64,000 nucleotides of DNA from Moniliophthora roreri (Eukaryota > Basidiomycota > Agaricomycetes > Agaricales > Marasmiaceae): contig LATX02000175.1 of NCBI GenBank assembly GCA_001466705.2, forward strand, positions 558,001-622,000. The letters are read 5' to 3'. This document shows, in pieces, positions 38,363 to 54,168 of the stretch. Numbering within the stretch: the stretch's first letter is position 1; the number at the start of each line of letters is the position of its first letter. The translations under genes and the position numbers were made by a program. Below the pieces are notes generated by a model. It did no database searches. It saw only the letters and a list, made by a program, of their open reading frames with translations, and had not been told where the DNA came from.

Positions 38363-38967
38363 GCGACGACTTTTATCTTATCTTTTAATGTTTTGATTTT
38401 CGTTCTCCCTTTTCGCTTTTTCTCTGGATTCGGAGGTGTTACTTTATATTTCACCTCCATCGCCCGCCCGTCCACCAGACCTATAGTTGATATGTTCTCT
38501 GCATCATAACGGAATTCTCATCAAGCGGATTATTGGTTACTTTTTACACATTATGCGTGCACGAGCACGTTGTAAACGCTTTGTAGATGACGATGATGGC
38601 TTTGGAGTCTTTCAAGCTAGGTTCTTATGTTCCTTACAGGCGGAACCCCTGGAATTCAATATACATGACTGAAAGTATAAAACTCTAAAACCGTCAGCCA
38701 TCGTCAGTCAAGCCGTCACGGACGGCCGCAAATCATTAAAAGAATATTGGGGCTGGTCGTGTGACTGAGGCGTCGGACTTTAACCAATCGGTATATCCAA
38801 GCCCCACGCAATCCTCCGCAGATTCCCGCTACACGATGCTTTAATACTCAGCTTTTCCTTATTATACAGCGCATCGTTTACATGACCAATTGCTGAGCTG
38901 TTTTCGCTACTAGCACACAGCCATTCTCCTTTCCCTTGTTTCCATCCCTTTTCTCGCTCCCACTGGA

Positions 38968-40837
38968 ATGCCCGTAAAACCACCAACTTCTAGCACTCGT
39001 TTCCTCCAGCGCCAGCAACGCGTAACATCAGCTGTACCGAGGTCTCGAGTCGAAGGTTTATCATCATCCCTGAATCCGAGTTCGACTGGATCGAATCATA
39101 TCCAAAATCCTCTTCGAAACAGTTCTCATTCAAATACACAACCTCCGCACAATTACCGACAGCAACAGCAAATTAGGAACCATTTTGTAGCTGTTATGGC
39201 TCTGTCTTCGACAAAGACTACGACGAGAGGCTACACAGGTCCACCTCCAACTATAGAGCACCACGATAGCAATGGCCTGGCGGCCGTTTGGTCGTCTACG
39301 GGTGCGCAAAGGACAGCCTCGGGAAGCAGATATCACTCTCCGAGTTTGTCAGGGTTAAGTGGTGGTGTAAGAGAGAGGATGACTGGGACTGGAGCTGGTT
39401 CCAGTGGTAGCATCGGTGAACTCAAAATGACAACCGAGACGACAGTCATTCCAAAGGAATTTCCTGGGTTTGAGGCGACACCGATACCCAAAGAACTTTC
39501 CAAAGCAAAGCCGATTAGGACTGCTGCTGCACTTGTCATTGGGTGAGTATTTATTATTATTTCACGATCGCTCTCTAATCTCATTCTTCCTTGTCAGGGA
39601 CGAGATCCTCAACGGCAAAACGATGGAAAAGAACTCGCATTACTTTGCCAAGTACTGCTTTGATCTCGGGATTGACCTGTAGGCATCAGGCGTTCTTGGC
39701 CTCTCTCATGCATAAGTTGCTTACATTGCTGCGCGTCTGTCCAGCAAACGAATTGAAGTCATTCCAGATGAGGAGGAAGAGATGTATGTGTCGTTAATGA
39801 ACCTATTTGTCTAGAACACTTGCTAATAGCTCTAGGACTGATTCTCTCCATCCCAATCGATATTCTGGCTATCTAGTATAGCAGCTAGTCGACGTATGGT
39901 CGAAAAGTACGATCTGGTCATCACTACTGGTGGAATTGGGCCAACGCATGACGGTACGTGTCGCATTCACCGCCCAATCCCCAATATCTGGGGTATTACG
40001 TCATTTGTCTTACGTCGTCTTTCTTATTTCGCTGCAGACATCACATATGCATCGCTCGCCAAAGCCTTCAATCAAAAGCTGGAACACCATGCAGAGACGC
40101 TCAGGCGTATGAATGAGATGAATAAACATCGCTCGTGGATGGCAACGATGGACTCGCAACAGCGTGAGGCGACGAAACGAATGGCCCTGTTCCCGAATAA
40201 GGCCGAGGTCATCTTCATTGGCAAAGATATTTGGGTCGTATGTACCTATTGGCTCCTATGCATTTCCTATCTCTAACACGCTTCTTAGCCCGTGGTCAGA
40301 CTAGAGGGAAAGCTATGCGTGTTCCCTGGCATTCCTGCTCTTTTCCAAAAGATGCTTAACGGCTTGACGGATTACTTGCCCCTACCCTCACCGAGCGAAA
40401 GGCCGTTGAGGATCCAGATCTTTACAGAGTACGCATCAATCCACCCGCAACTCCGTGAAGGTACTGATTGACTTTTTGATACTAGACGCCCCGAATCAAT
40501 GATTGCACCGTACCTAACTTCTCTCCAAGCAAGACTAAAGGCGGACGGGATCCAAGTGGGGTCGTATCCCGTACTCAATCAAGGCGTCTTTGTTAGCCTT
40601 ATCGGGAGAGATATACCTTCGTACTCGAATAATAACGGGAAACTAAAGAAGGGCCCACCCCGGATATGGCTCGCTGAGGTGGCGAAGGAAGTTGAGAGGG
40701 AGGTCGGCGGCCGGATATTGTGTGACGAGGAAGTTGCAGAAAAGAAGGAGGCTGCGAAGAGGTTTGACCCTGCTGGTAGGCCGATTGTGCCTTTAAGTGA
40801 GTCTGCGTCGCCCAGCCCTCCTAAGGCGAAGATTTGA
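38968..40837 (+). CDS. MoaB/Mog-type molybdopterin-binding domain protein
   Basis: The core has the MoCF_biosynth fold: [20 protein letters not shown] is the first strand with the GDEIL motif. [20 protein letters not shown], assembled over two introns, leads to [20 protein letters not shown], the TTGGIGPT substrate loop. The C-terminal half ([20 protein letters not shown]) matches the CinA/FAD-synthase-associated version rather than the short Mog proteins. The N-terminal roughly 150 residues are Ser/Thr/Arg-rich and probably disordered or a targeting region; an alternative start is the ATG at about 39196. Eukaryotic relatives with this layout include FAD-synthase-like and nucleotide pyrophosphatase-like proteins, but no PAPS-reductase domain is present. 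The exact reaction is unsure. Confidence 0.75.
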
Positions 40838-41196
40838 GACAGCGGCTTTCACTTTTCTCGTATCTTGGAATTTCCACCTTTTACTTTCACGGTTTCACGG
40901 TCCAGGGACCACCTTTTTCGTTTGTCCAGTATCTCTTTTTGTCTGTAGACTTGGGTTGTGTTGAGGGGTATATTGGATGCCTTGTTTGGCTCGTCACAGT
41001 CCATTACTTTGTTATGTCCTACATGGTGTATATGTACCATATTGTACTGATATTTATATCCCTGGTAATGTCGATATCTTGACCCGTCATCATAATGTTC
41101 TTGTCCGCTTTTTACCCTCAATTGTAAATGAATATATTTCAGTTCTAGCGAAGAAAACTATGTGGACCTATGTGGGCTACACTAACCGTGATCCTG

Positions 41197-42719
41197 TTAC
41201 AGACGCCTTCCCGTATTTCCCAGAATCAGACTGAACAAATCAAAACGCTTTAGAAGACGAACATACTGCTGTTCAAATGTACTCACGTCATGGCTTGGAG
41301 CACTTCCTGGAACACGTTCGACTTCTTCCCTTCTCAGTGGCTGTAATCTGTTGTCCTGGACATTACTGACGACACTGAATTCACTCGGACGAGTCATTAT
41401 CATGCTATCCACGGGCACAGCGTCTGTGGAAAAGTCGATAGAGTTCAGAGAACCTGTAACGATATGCAAACTATGTCGGTCGCGTGCGTTGGCGATATGT
41501 GCACGGTTGTTGAGCACGACGAGGAGCGCATTGGAGTAAACTTTTCCGAGGCAAAAGGCTGGCACGACGTGGTAGGTATATCGAGGGAACGCAAGGAATA
41601 GAGTGAGGTCGAGGACAGCGAATAAAGCTGTCGTGAACGTGTCATGAGTTGACTTGACGTGGCTGGAATGGCTGGTGCAAACCTGTGATGAAGCCGGTCT
41701 CAATAGTCAGCCGGATGAGTCTAGCGATGATGTCTTTGGTTTCCTTGAAGAAGGTACCAGAGTTGGCTAACTGTGTACCACAGAATCAAAGTCAGAGGTT
41801 GTCGTCAAGGGTATATTCAGAGCTCACAAGCCAGGTCATGCTTGCAGAAATCATAATATCACAGACGGCAGCTCCCGCCAGCCAGACCTAAAAGAAAACG
41901 CTTCATTGTCATGGAGTTTTGGAGATGAGAATAGCGCTTACTGAGGTAGCAACGTACGTTTTCTCCGGTACTTCGGATAGTTTTCCAACGTTGCGGGCCT
42001 GGACACCACCAGCGATTGCTGCACTACACTGTAGTAATGCAATCTGTAAAATCGCTTCAATTCATGTCCTTCAGACTCGGTATAAGGAAACATACGATGG
42101 CGATTACTCCGGCGACGATTCTACCAGCTACAGACCTGGAGAAGGACATTATTCGATGCGCATAGAACAACTGTGCAAGGACGCTGACTATCATGCAAAA
42201 CAGAATCAGATTCGTTCCAGAAACGCAACTGCATGTACACACCTATTCCGCTCAACACCGGACCTGTAAACCAGGTAAAGTGGATATCATCGAAGACTAT
42301 CAAGTTGCCGTAGTTCCTGGCGAAGATATCGAACCCGTCATGTGTAATAAGAATGGCTTGGAGAGTTTCTAAAGTGAACATGAGGTAAACGATGGCTTTC
42401 AGGAATTTAGGATCGAGTGGGAAAGCCTGGTAGTACCGATCTGAGGTCTAGTTAAGTTTCTAGTGTTCCAGTATGAGCAATTTGTAAAAACGAACACAGT
42501 TGAAGGCAAAGGATCCCGTAGAAGAACCAAATGAGAAAATAAGCAAGAAGCTAGAGGGACATTTTTTTCAGCCATGTCAAGGGAAAAACGTTGCACAATA
42601 ACTCACCACCGGCCCGGCACTAATCGGATGGCAGAGACGTTTAATGAATGAAGGAATTGACCACGTTGAACTCACTTTGCACCAATATCTGGAGGGATGG
42701 GTACTATGGGTCCATCCAT
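41197..42719 (-). CDS. DUF6534-like multi-pass membrane protein
   Basis: This looks like the seven-helix membrane protein family that is greatly expanded in agaricomycetes (DUF6534 type). After MDGPIVPIPPDIGA come LLAYFLIWFFYGILCLQLCS, YYQAFPLDPKFLKAIVYLMF (the conserved YYxxFPxDxxxLK motif), FTWFTGPVLSGIG and LAQLFYAHRI. Then come RIVAGVIAIVCFLIALLQCS, AAVCDIMISASMTWLL, IRLTIETGFIT and LAFPRYTYHVVPAFCLGKVY, with SNALLVVLNNR as the last helix, and a soluble tail. About seven introns fit GT..AG. The start at 42719 is chosen from the family's short extracellular start. Function is unknown. Confidence 0.72.
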
Positions 42720-43975
42720 GCTGGTAATGAGGGATAGGTCGAAAACGAGGCTCTCCCGAGGCTTGGGTTCTTTATGTCGGCGTTTGGAGAGACAGCCGAC
42801 GAGCGCTGAGTGGAGTCTATATCACCATTTAGATATGAGTACGGAATCCTCGCAATTGATTCCATGTGTCTTCATCCTAGGTCGATAAGTTTTCGAGTTT
42901 CCTCCTCCGCCACGGTCGGAATGCTTGTCGGAGATTTGGGAGCCAAACCAAGGATTGATTGCTTATACATATGAGTATCCTTGATTTGTTTCGCAAGTTT
43001 CTTCAAAAGGTGTTGCAGTCGAAAACCGAGACCAAGCGAAAGGAGTCAGAAAACGAGGGTAGAATTCAGGGCTGCTTTCTTCAAGTGGAGCTTACATAAG
43101 TGTAAGCGCCCAATTTCCTTCTTTTCATCTAGCTGCCCCAAATCTTTCCATTCAAAGATATATGCTTTAGGTGACTTGTAATATGCTCTTGAGATGCCCA
43201 GAAATACATAGGTCCATGTATCCGGGCTCAATGCCAAATGATTATCTCCTGCCCCCTTTGCTTCTTCCAATTCCTCGCGAGAATATGCGTACTATTCTAG
43301 CATCTGTCTCTCAAATCATTCAGAGCATCTTGAGTTCGGCGAATAATGCTGTGAAAGTTTGATTAAGCTCCGTCTTCCATAGAAATGGACATTGACCTGA
43401 GCTAAGTATGCTTGGCGGTAGTAAATAAACGGCGCGTCTGGCACGAGCTCAAGGCCTCAATTGTCTGGGCGTTTTCAATTCTTCCATGCTCACCGTGTCC
43501 CCCGACTAAGTACCTCACCCGATAGATTTATCGCACACAATCAAAATGTACAATTCTTGGGTAGAATATCATCATAGACACTGTAAAGGACCCAAAAGAG
43601 TGTCTGAAACACCGTTTCGATGGGAAACAAAAAGTCGAACCTAGTGCCCATTTCAGGCTCCTCAGCACCAAACTAGGCTGAACCCGGTTGAGGGATGCCA
43701 GGGGCGAGATTCACAACATAATATTCTAAAAATCCGCTCGCGGCAGTTACGCACTTCCGCTTGAAGCTTACACTACGTAGTTCCGCTGGCCAGCTACATT
43801 TCTGCTTAAAAGCATTACATACCAGAATGAGAATAGTACTTGGCGAGTAGGTGGTGTTGAAAATGAGAATGGGAGACCATGAGATGATCAAACTGGCAAT
43901 TCCGGCCTGACTGCACCGAAGAATTTTTGACATTATCAGCCTCGACAATCTACGTATCCCATGGGCTAAGAAGCA
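42720..43975. other. Gap with possible gene remnants
   Basis: A reverse-strand frame at 43673-43948 contains a hydrophobic stretch (SLIISWSPILIFNTTYSPST), and another at 43046-43270 reads like protein (LSPDTWTYVFLGISRAYYKS). Neither has a start, splice chain or family match that I can support. Confidence 0.35.
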
Positions 43976-46664
43976 TCAAATCTTGACATCGAAAACCGTC
44001 CGCAATACATGATCCTGTTTCCGCTTCGTATGTTTGATGAAACCCAAATAATCCAGCTCATGTACTGCCCGAATAAACCTAGCCTGAACCTGCATTTTCC
44101 ACTGTCCCTCGTCTAAGCCATCTTCCTCATCCTCCTTCGCCTTCTGCTTCTCTTTTCTCGGAGAAACACTTTTCCTCTTGCGAGGAGAGCCAGGTGTCGT
44201 GGCGGTTACTCTTTCGGCCAATAGCTCCCGTCTCCGCTTCTCTTCGAGCTTCTCGCGCTGCGTTTCCAGGACCACGTGGAAGGACTCGAACCAGTCATAT
44301 ACGTTGATCATCTTCCCGCTGTCGAGGTAGCGGTCAAAAAGGATGCTTGTGTCGGGTCGTTCCCAGAGCTCGTCTTTAGGAGAATGTTCGGTATCGGGCA
44401 GTGTGATAAAGTCTTTGGGGCGCAGAAGACCAGAGATAATCGATGCACGGACAGAGGGGTTGATTATCTGACAGACATAGGAATCAGATCAGACGACACT
44501 GGAAGAGGCCTGAGCACATACCTCGGAAGGGAATGGTGAATCCCCAGTATACCAAATCTGCCAAAGGTCAGTATCGTTGAGGGCATTGCGCAGCTGTGCA
44601 CTGTACGAGAGGTCAATATAAAAGATCGTCCTGCGAAAATGCCAGAAACCTACTCAATGAAGCCTAACAGACGTTTCGCAAATTCGTCCGACTTCTCAGG
44701 AAGAGTCGAGCACAGATCATCTATGATTGTGTTTCGTCCCTGTGTTTCAGGAGGAAGTTTATCGCAAAAGACTTCGAGTTCTGCCCCGAAAGCCTCCAGT
44801 TCAGCAGACTTCAGTTTGCTAAACGTTTGTTAGCAACGAATGCAGCAACAGTCGACTACGGATGCATACCTGACTAGCATTTTGGTGTGCTTAAGTTCCC
44901 GTGTAATATCACCTCTCTTCATGTTGATGAAGAGTTTGAGGTACTTGGGACAAAGGTCGTTCTCACGAGTCAACTCAAGGCCTTTGTATCCTCTCTGCTC
45001 CATGAATTCTTGTACGAGCCGTAAAAGGCCAAAGGCTATGCGGTGACCTTGGACTCTGGCGTAAAACTCCTTCCTAGCATCGTCGACAATACTGATAATG
45101 CCAGGGACATTTCTCGCTTTCCAATCTGTGTCTTCGCTAAGTTTGGCATGCGAAAATATGACGAGTGATTCCAGAAAATGGAATGAGGCTGGATTTTCGA
45201 GTGTCGATGCCGACACGGTTTCGTGGAGTAGGGCACTGAGTGAGACTGTCGAAAAGTGCTTGAGATGAGCGAGCTGAGTGAAGACGTTGAATGAGATAAA
45301 GCTGTGTAACCCAAGAATGGAGCACCACCTGCAGATGATTAACGAGAGAATCAACGGACAAGTTGTGACGGATTGAAGAATCTATGATAGACTCTAATGC
45401 GGCCGGGCCAAGTACAAGGTCCGGGTTGAATTCAATGCTGACAAACGTCTGCTAACTTGTTAACTCATGCTAGGGGCCATATTACGACAGGACATACATC
45501 AAGCAAAATCTCTTCCAAAATAGAGATCCCCGAGGGAATTCTAAAATTTTGGATACGTAGAAGAGCGAGGGTCGACCTAGGGTATGTGCTATGCAGGTAT
45601 GAAGGAGATTGCGGGGAGGAAAGAGTGATTATGAACACTAGTGGTATCCGCGAAATGTGACGACTGAGATAAATTGTGAATATTTTACATGAACGGAGTG
45701 AAGGGATACATGCCTGCAGATGTACAGTAAATCCTGTATGACTGAGGGTTCGAATTGCTCAAAATTGTGGAGCATTACTATGAGGCGTAGGGCCTCTCCA
45801 TGTTTCTCTGTTGGAACGGTATGAAAGGGGCACAACAAGTGGGTAAGGTTATACGTACTCTTACTGTTTGACAGAGCTTGATACCATGCATCTAAAACCC
45901 GAATGTCGTATGCCGCTAGCGTTTGGCCGCTACCTCTGTGGCCTGTAGGATGTAAGTGTATGATACGTCAAATTAGCGGAATAGCGCACCTCCCGAGTTT
46001 TTAGTGAAGGTGGAGACAAGGGACTTCATGGCGGACATGATGTTTATACATTCTGGTGGATACAAATGCGCCGTGTAAAAATTGCACTTCTCCTGTGTTT
46101 CTAACCGAGTGATAACCTGTTGAAGAAAGGCGGGAGACGAAGAAGAGCCTATTCAACGTGAATCATACCAACAAAGGTCGAATAGAAATTTGATTCATAC
46201 TTGTTAGAGTGATGATGGGGATCTCAGGATACGGTAGTCCAGGAAGATCATCTTGATAGGCCGTGGCAGCACATTCGACGACTTGCATTACGAAAGGTTC
46301 ATAGATTGCATTGAGCAGGTCCTGTGGAATGTCAGGCTTCGACAAGAACAAGGGCTAAGGACTCACTTGTATGCGACTCAAGCATTTTGTCCAAGCTGCT
46401 CGATATACATCCCATCTAATTTCTTTGCCACCCAGCAGGTCTTCAATTTTCCCCGGTTTTTTCTCCTCTGAATTGTGCTCAGAACCTGTATCATCTGTGT
46501 CTGACGTTATTTCTTGAGCGCATCTTGAGCACCATTCCGGCGAGACCCACCAGATTCGTTGTGAGGTATGAAGAAAACTGACTTGAGATAGGTCAAATAT
46601 AAAATCAGACAGGAAGCATTGATCATACCTGGTTGGGGTCATCAAAGTTAAGAGGCGGCGACAT
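43976..46664 (-). CDS. ORC3: Origin recognition complex subunit 3
   Basis: ORC3 is part of the six-subunit complex that marks replication origins and loads the MCM helicase. The model starts MSPPLNFDDPNQ at 46664 and reads SVFFIPHNES, joined across a 38-nt intron to EITSDTDDTG. It then passes EIRWDVYRAAWTKCLSRIQ, the conserved N-terminal YxxAWxxCLxRIQ of ORC3. Middle exons include FHFLESLVIFSHAKLSEDTD and LYLINMK-like helices. The C-terminal winged-helix segment is the clearest: DTSILFDRYLDSGKMINVYD, followed by WFESFHVVLE and RFIRAVHELDYLGFIKHTKR. Length is about 690 residues, normal for the family. A basic KRKSVSPRKEKQ stretch may be a nuclear signal. It is divergent from MCM4, the start codons being 92 bp apart. 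Confidence 0.85.
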
Positions 46665-46756
46665 GGATGTTTATTTAAAAGAAGGTGAGAACAGCCAAAT
46701 GTGACACGAGTGGTGTCGCGTCGTGTCACAGCGCGAATACTTTTCTTTTCACCACC
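46665..46756. promoter_or_regulatory. Compact bidirectional ORC3-MCM4 promoter with a palindrome
   Basis: Only 92 bp separate the two ATGs. A perfect 10-bp inverted repeat, TGTGACACGA (46700-46709) and TCGTGTCACA (46721-46730), has an 11-bp spacer containing GTCGCG. It is followed by GCGCGAA, which resembles E2F/MBF-type cell-cycle box cores. Placement midway between two replication genes suggests shared G1/S control; this is inference. Confidence 0.6.
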
Positions 46757-50055
<3,299 letters not shown>

Positions 50056-50304
50056 CTGAATGTGCTGTATTTCCTGTAGTCATTTTCTCTCATGTTAACC
50101 ATGTACTCTGTCTTCGCTATCTGTAACCATCTCCAAGGCCCAGCGTGTTGGAGGGGCAAGAGCCTCGGAGTCGACCATATAGCGGACATAGTAGACAATG
50201 GCGACGATCATTAGCATTGAGACGCGTACAGAATTAGTAATCTAGTAAACTTCGTGTATGATACTGTACAGTGTTTTACAGATAAAGATTAATATGTATA
50301 CGAT

Positions 50305-53300
50305 TCAACTCATCCAGGTGCCATTGTCCCAGAGTCTTTCGTCCCATTCACCATTCCAAACCCCGTTCTCATTTACAAGCGAAGAGAGATCGGCTTCCAA
50401 CGACTCAGGAAGCTCGGGAAACCAGCCTGCTGATGACGAGTGATCGATTGAATCCGACAGTAAGGGTTCAGTCGAGGCAGAGGCTGGACCAAGGCCAGCT
50501 ACATTCTCTGGCGGCCCAATGTCCCATTTCATGGAGCCCTGCCCGGATGTACTCATGAAATCAACGTTTCGAGAGAAACCAGGGATTTGTGACAATGCAG
50601 TTGAGGGTGAAGAATAAAAGTTACTACGCTGCCGTTGGGAAGACGGCGATGCATACTCATGTATGTCACCTTCCTCCCTCTTCCGCTTCCCCAGTTGTTC
50701 ATTCGACACAGGAGTGCTGCTTTGCGTCATATCACCATCTCCTGTGGGGGCGGAAGTAGCTGGCCTGCCATTTTGCCCTAGTTTTAATCCCTCCAATTCC
50801 ATCAATCGAGCTACAGTCTTCCAACAACGCCTCGATAGTTCCCATGTACCGCCAATTGCTTTGAGCGCCTCAAGACAATTGAGTAGATGGAGTTGTGTTT
50901 GGATGTCTTGAAATGGTTTGGCATGGCGTGTCGGTTTATATTGCTCACTGCGCCGCAAACGGTATCCGGACAAGTGAGCCAAAGCGACGGTGAATATCAG
51001 ATATATGAGATTAGGGTTGGAAAGGTATATAGCAGGCACTGGAGTCGGAGCTTGAGGACCGGAAGTCGAAGTTTGGGAAATTTGCGCAGCTTGCGCCGGA
51101 GGTGTATAATACAGGTTCTTATATTTCTCCAACAAAACGCTGAAGGTGGAAGCGGCATCAAGATACGCCTCTCTGGCATACTCTAACACTTCGTTTTTCA
51201 TACTGAGTAGTAGCGTCAGTCAAAAACACTAGCAGTAGTCAAGGCAGCGGCTTACAAAGGTCGATACAGTAATATGAGGGCAACATGATAGTACATGTTG
51301 ATCTCCAGTACATCCCTTTCTGGCTGATGTCCAATTGCAATTCGATACTGCATCGGCAGTGATTGATACCATGAATCCAGTTCTGCCTTGAGAATAGTCA
51401 GCTTCTCCTGGGAGACCTTGTTTGCAGGATCACTGAAAGGTAACGCAGCAGTCTCATTCCCGGTAACCATTTTATTTTGGGGTCCAAAGCCGAGGTAGAG
51501 GTAGAAGTTGATTCGCGAGATGATGTGACACAGTTCATAGGTATGAAGAAAGACCGTGTCCGGTGTTTTCGGAAGGGGATGAATGAAAGGTACGCCAGCA
51601 TTTCCACCCGTGATGAGCTTAAACGATCCTTCTCTGAGACTGTCGGCCACACCAGGCGCTTTGCCTAGTTGCAGAGAGAGAAACATGTCCAGGATCAACG
51701 AAATGGCCCAGACGTTCTGACGCTGTTGTCTTTCCTGTTCGAGTGTCAAACCGGAGGTTCCCGATATCGCAGTGCTTGAATTAGCTAACTGAAGCTCTTG
51801 ACCCATTCGTATAGCCAATCCTGTTCATAGGCTTTTAGAATAAGCGATCAAATGCCTGGAAATACTCACCAACAAGGAGCCAAGCCTGGCCTTCCGCACC
51901 TTTCCCATGGTCTCTCAACGCAAGTAGGAGGAGTGCCTGCACAGTCTCTAATCTACCTGGTTTCCGAAGCAAGGAGTTAAGGGATGTTCTCGCTTGCTCG
52001 TACCACAAGTCTGCCGCTATCTTCCCCGCCTCATGTCCGAAAACGAAGCCTAATCGTCCACCACCTATTCCATCAGTCTTTGAGGAAGAGAGAACCTGGG
52101 TAACGCCATTCGAAGCAACGTTTTCCCCCTCACTGCCTATGCCCACTCCGTGCGGGTTCTCGGTATTGGGGCGAAGACCAAGACCGATACTCATGCCGGG
52201 TGCTAACCTACCAGTATAGGCGCAAAGAGCTAAAAGCATGCAAGTCGTTCCTTCATCCAGCGTCCTTCCGATACCTGCGTCAAAGCCGCCTTCGTTAATA
52301 TTCAGAACGACATTCATGCCTTCTCGTGAAGGTAAAAACGGGAATGAAAGGTGAACATTCCCATAGTATACATCAAGAAGGTTTGAGATGATATGGGATG
52401 GTGGTAGATCCATGGCATCGGGGGGTACTTGAGCAGTTGACATGGGCAAAGCGGAAGGCCCTGGAATAGGTGCTCTAAGATGGGGAACCGACGATGAGAT
52501 GGTGGTTCCAAGTGAGCCTGAAGAGAGATTCGGTGATAAAGGATACGATAACGACGACGTTAATCCTGAGGGTGTGGATGGGTATTGACACTGTCCAGTA
52601 GGCCCCGGAAAGTGAGAATCGAAGGCGTCATAGTTCTGGAGGTTGGAAGGAGGTTCCACTGTACGGATGAAGTCGGGGCCGTGATAATCCTGATTTCCAC
52701 CGGTAGAGGTAGCGATGGGTAATACAGAAAGCTCGGAAAGAGCTAGTTCGGCAGTCCGCCTAAAGCAAATGTTAACGTTTTACCAGTGAACAAGAGCAAG
52801 TCGACAATACCAGTAGCTTCCGGTGTAAGTGCCAATATCATTCAGACCACCAGAATCGACACCGGACATGAGAATGCCTGTCACAGTTCCTGTTTGATCC
52901 AAAAGGGTCTGCGAGGCGGCACTGTCTACATCAATCATCTGTACGTCTAAAGTTTTACTGGAGCGGGCGGGAAACTGCAATTGAGGTGAGTTTTCGGAAT
53001 AGGTATTTCCATTGACTTGGTGATCAGGGGTGTTGGAAAACTCATTTGCCGCAAACACCGCGTTAGGAGGTTCCGAGCAATCACTGGCTGATTGACTGTT
53101 GGACAAATCCGATTGATAAGGTAGGGATGGGGGTTGACCGCGTTCGAATGACACTCTCGACGTCAATAGGGGTGTGTCAGGCAGAATGTGGACGGGTTCC
53201 ATGGGTATGGCGAAAGAGACCGATTTCAACTTGACATCCGAGGTGATTGCCTGGTCATTTGTGATTAAGTTGTCGTGTGTTGTAGATAACGGGGTATCAG

Positions 53301-53913
53301 CGCTTCTCGTAGGCGTACCAACAGATGCTACGGGCAGCAGGGGCTTTGCAAATGAGTCCTGCTCCAACCGCTGAGGAAATGCAGAGAAGGTATTGGCCAA
53401 TTCATCCAATCTTCGAGCTGCCTCCGTGGACGTCCAGGCACTCTTGTGCGAGTCCCAGATATCTTGTGTGCATGTTTTGGACTCCGAAAGAAGGGTGTTG
53501 ACTGATTCGAGTAAACGATCCGTTAACAACTCTTTGCTGGATCCCGAGGTAAGAATAAAATGTCCAAGGAAGGTCTCCAGCAGGGTAGCTCTTGTCTCCG
53601 TGTATCTGAGGTACCCTGATGGCGGCCCACGGCGACGAGGCTCCCTCGAATAGCAGCACTCAACTTTTGTTTCGATACAAAAGTAACAAGGCTCTAGTCC
53701 ATCGCACTGTGCGAAAATAGGTAATTCCAGGGTTAATCAAAAATCGCAACGAACAATCAATGGAGAGACCTTTTTCCGCTTCAATCGACAAGTGTTACAT
53801 GCTGTTTCCGTGTCAAATTAGTGCTAATAACAAGGAAAGACAAAGAGCAGAGGCTTGCCTCGAGAAACCTTCTTATTGGTCTTTTCTGGTGGTCCTTGCG
53901 AAGTGTGATTCAT
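50305..53913 (-). CDS. Zn2Cys6 fungal transcription factor
   Basis: This is a nuclear regulator with an N-terminal binuclear zinc cluster and a fungal-specific transcription factor domain. The cluster is assembled over two introns: NKKVSR / ACNTCRLKRKK / CDGLEPCYFCIETKVEC has the six cysteines. The first of these introns (53802-53858) appears to start with GC instead of GT; only this junction gives ACNTC in frame. A linker rich in Ser/Pro follows. The middle homology region includes HIISNLLDVYYGNVHLSFPF (the xxxLLxxYFxxxHxxFPxxH pattern) and MLLALCAYTGRLAPGM, then AWLLVGEYFQAFDRLF and NVWAISLILDMFLSLQLGKA. The C-terminal region is low-complexity. Length is roughly 1,000 residues. It has some similarity to the XlnR-type layout, but target genes are unknown. 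It is convergent with MCM4. Confidence 0.85.
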
Positions 53914-54168
53914 TACCGGTAACCCTGCACAGGTAGTTGTGAAGCCTGGTGAACGATCTAGGGCCTCAGCCCGGAAGATGGTTGTTCCCTCAAACCCATG
54001 TCTCGTGGGAAATGCTGGTCGGTGCTTCAACAGCTCCAACAGCTCGGCTCAAGTTGCGTACAGGCTGAATGTATCGGGAATCAGGATGTTCATTCTTTAG
54101 TAAGCTTGTCATGGGTGGAAGTATACAATAGCTAGTACTATTACCGGATCCTCTCAGGACTATATATC

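Noticed and set aside
38029..38475. 148-codon reverse-strand frame
   Set aside because: Antisense of the Ser/Thr/Ala-rich tail of the KRE9-like gene, whose repetitive codons keep the opposite strand open.
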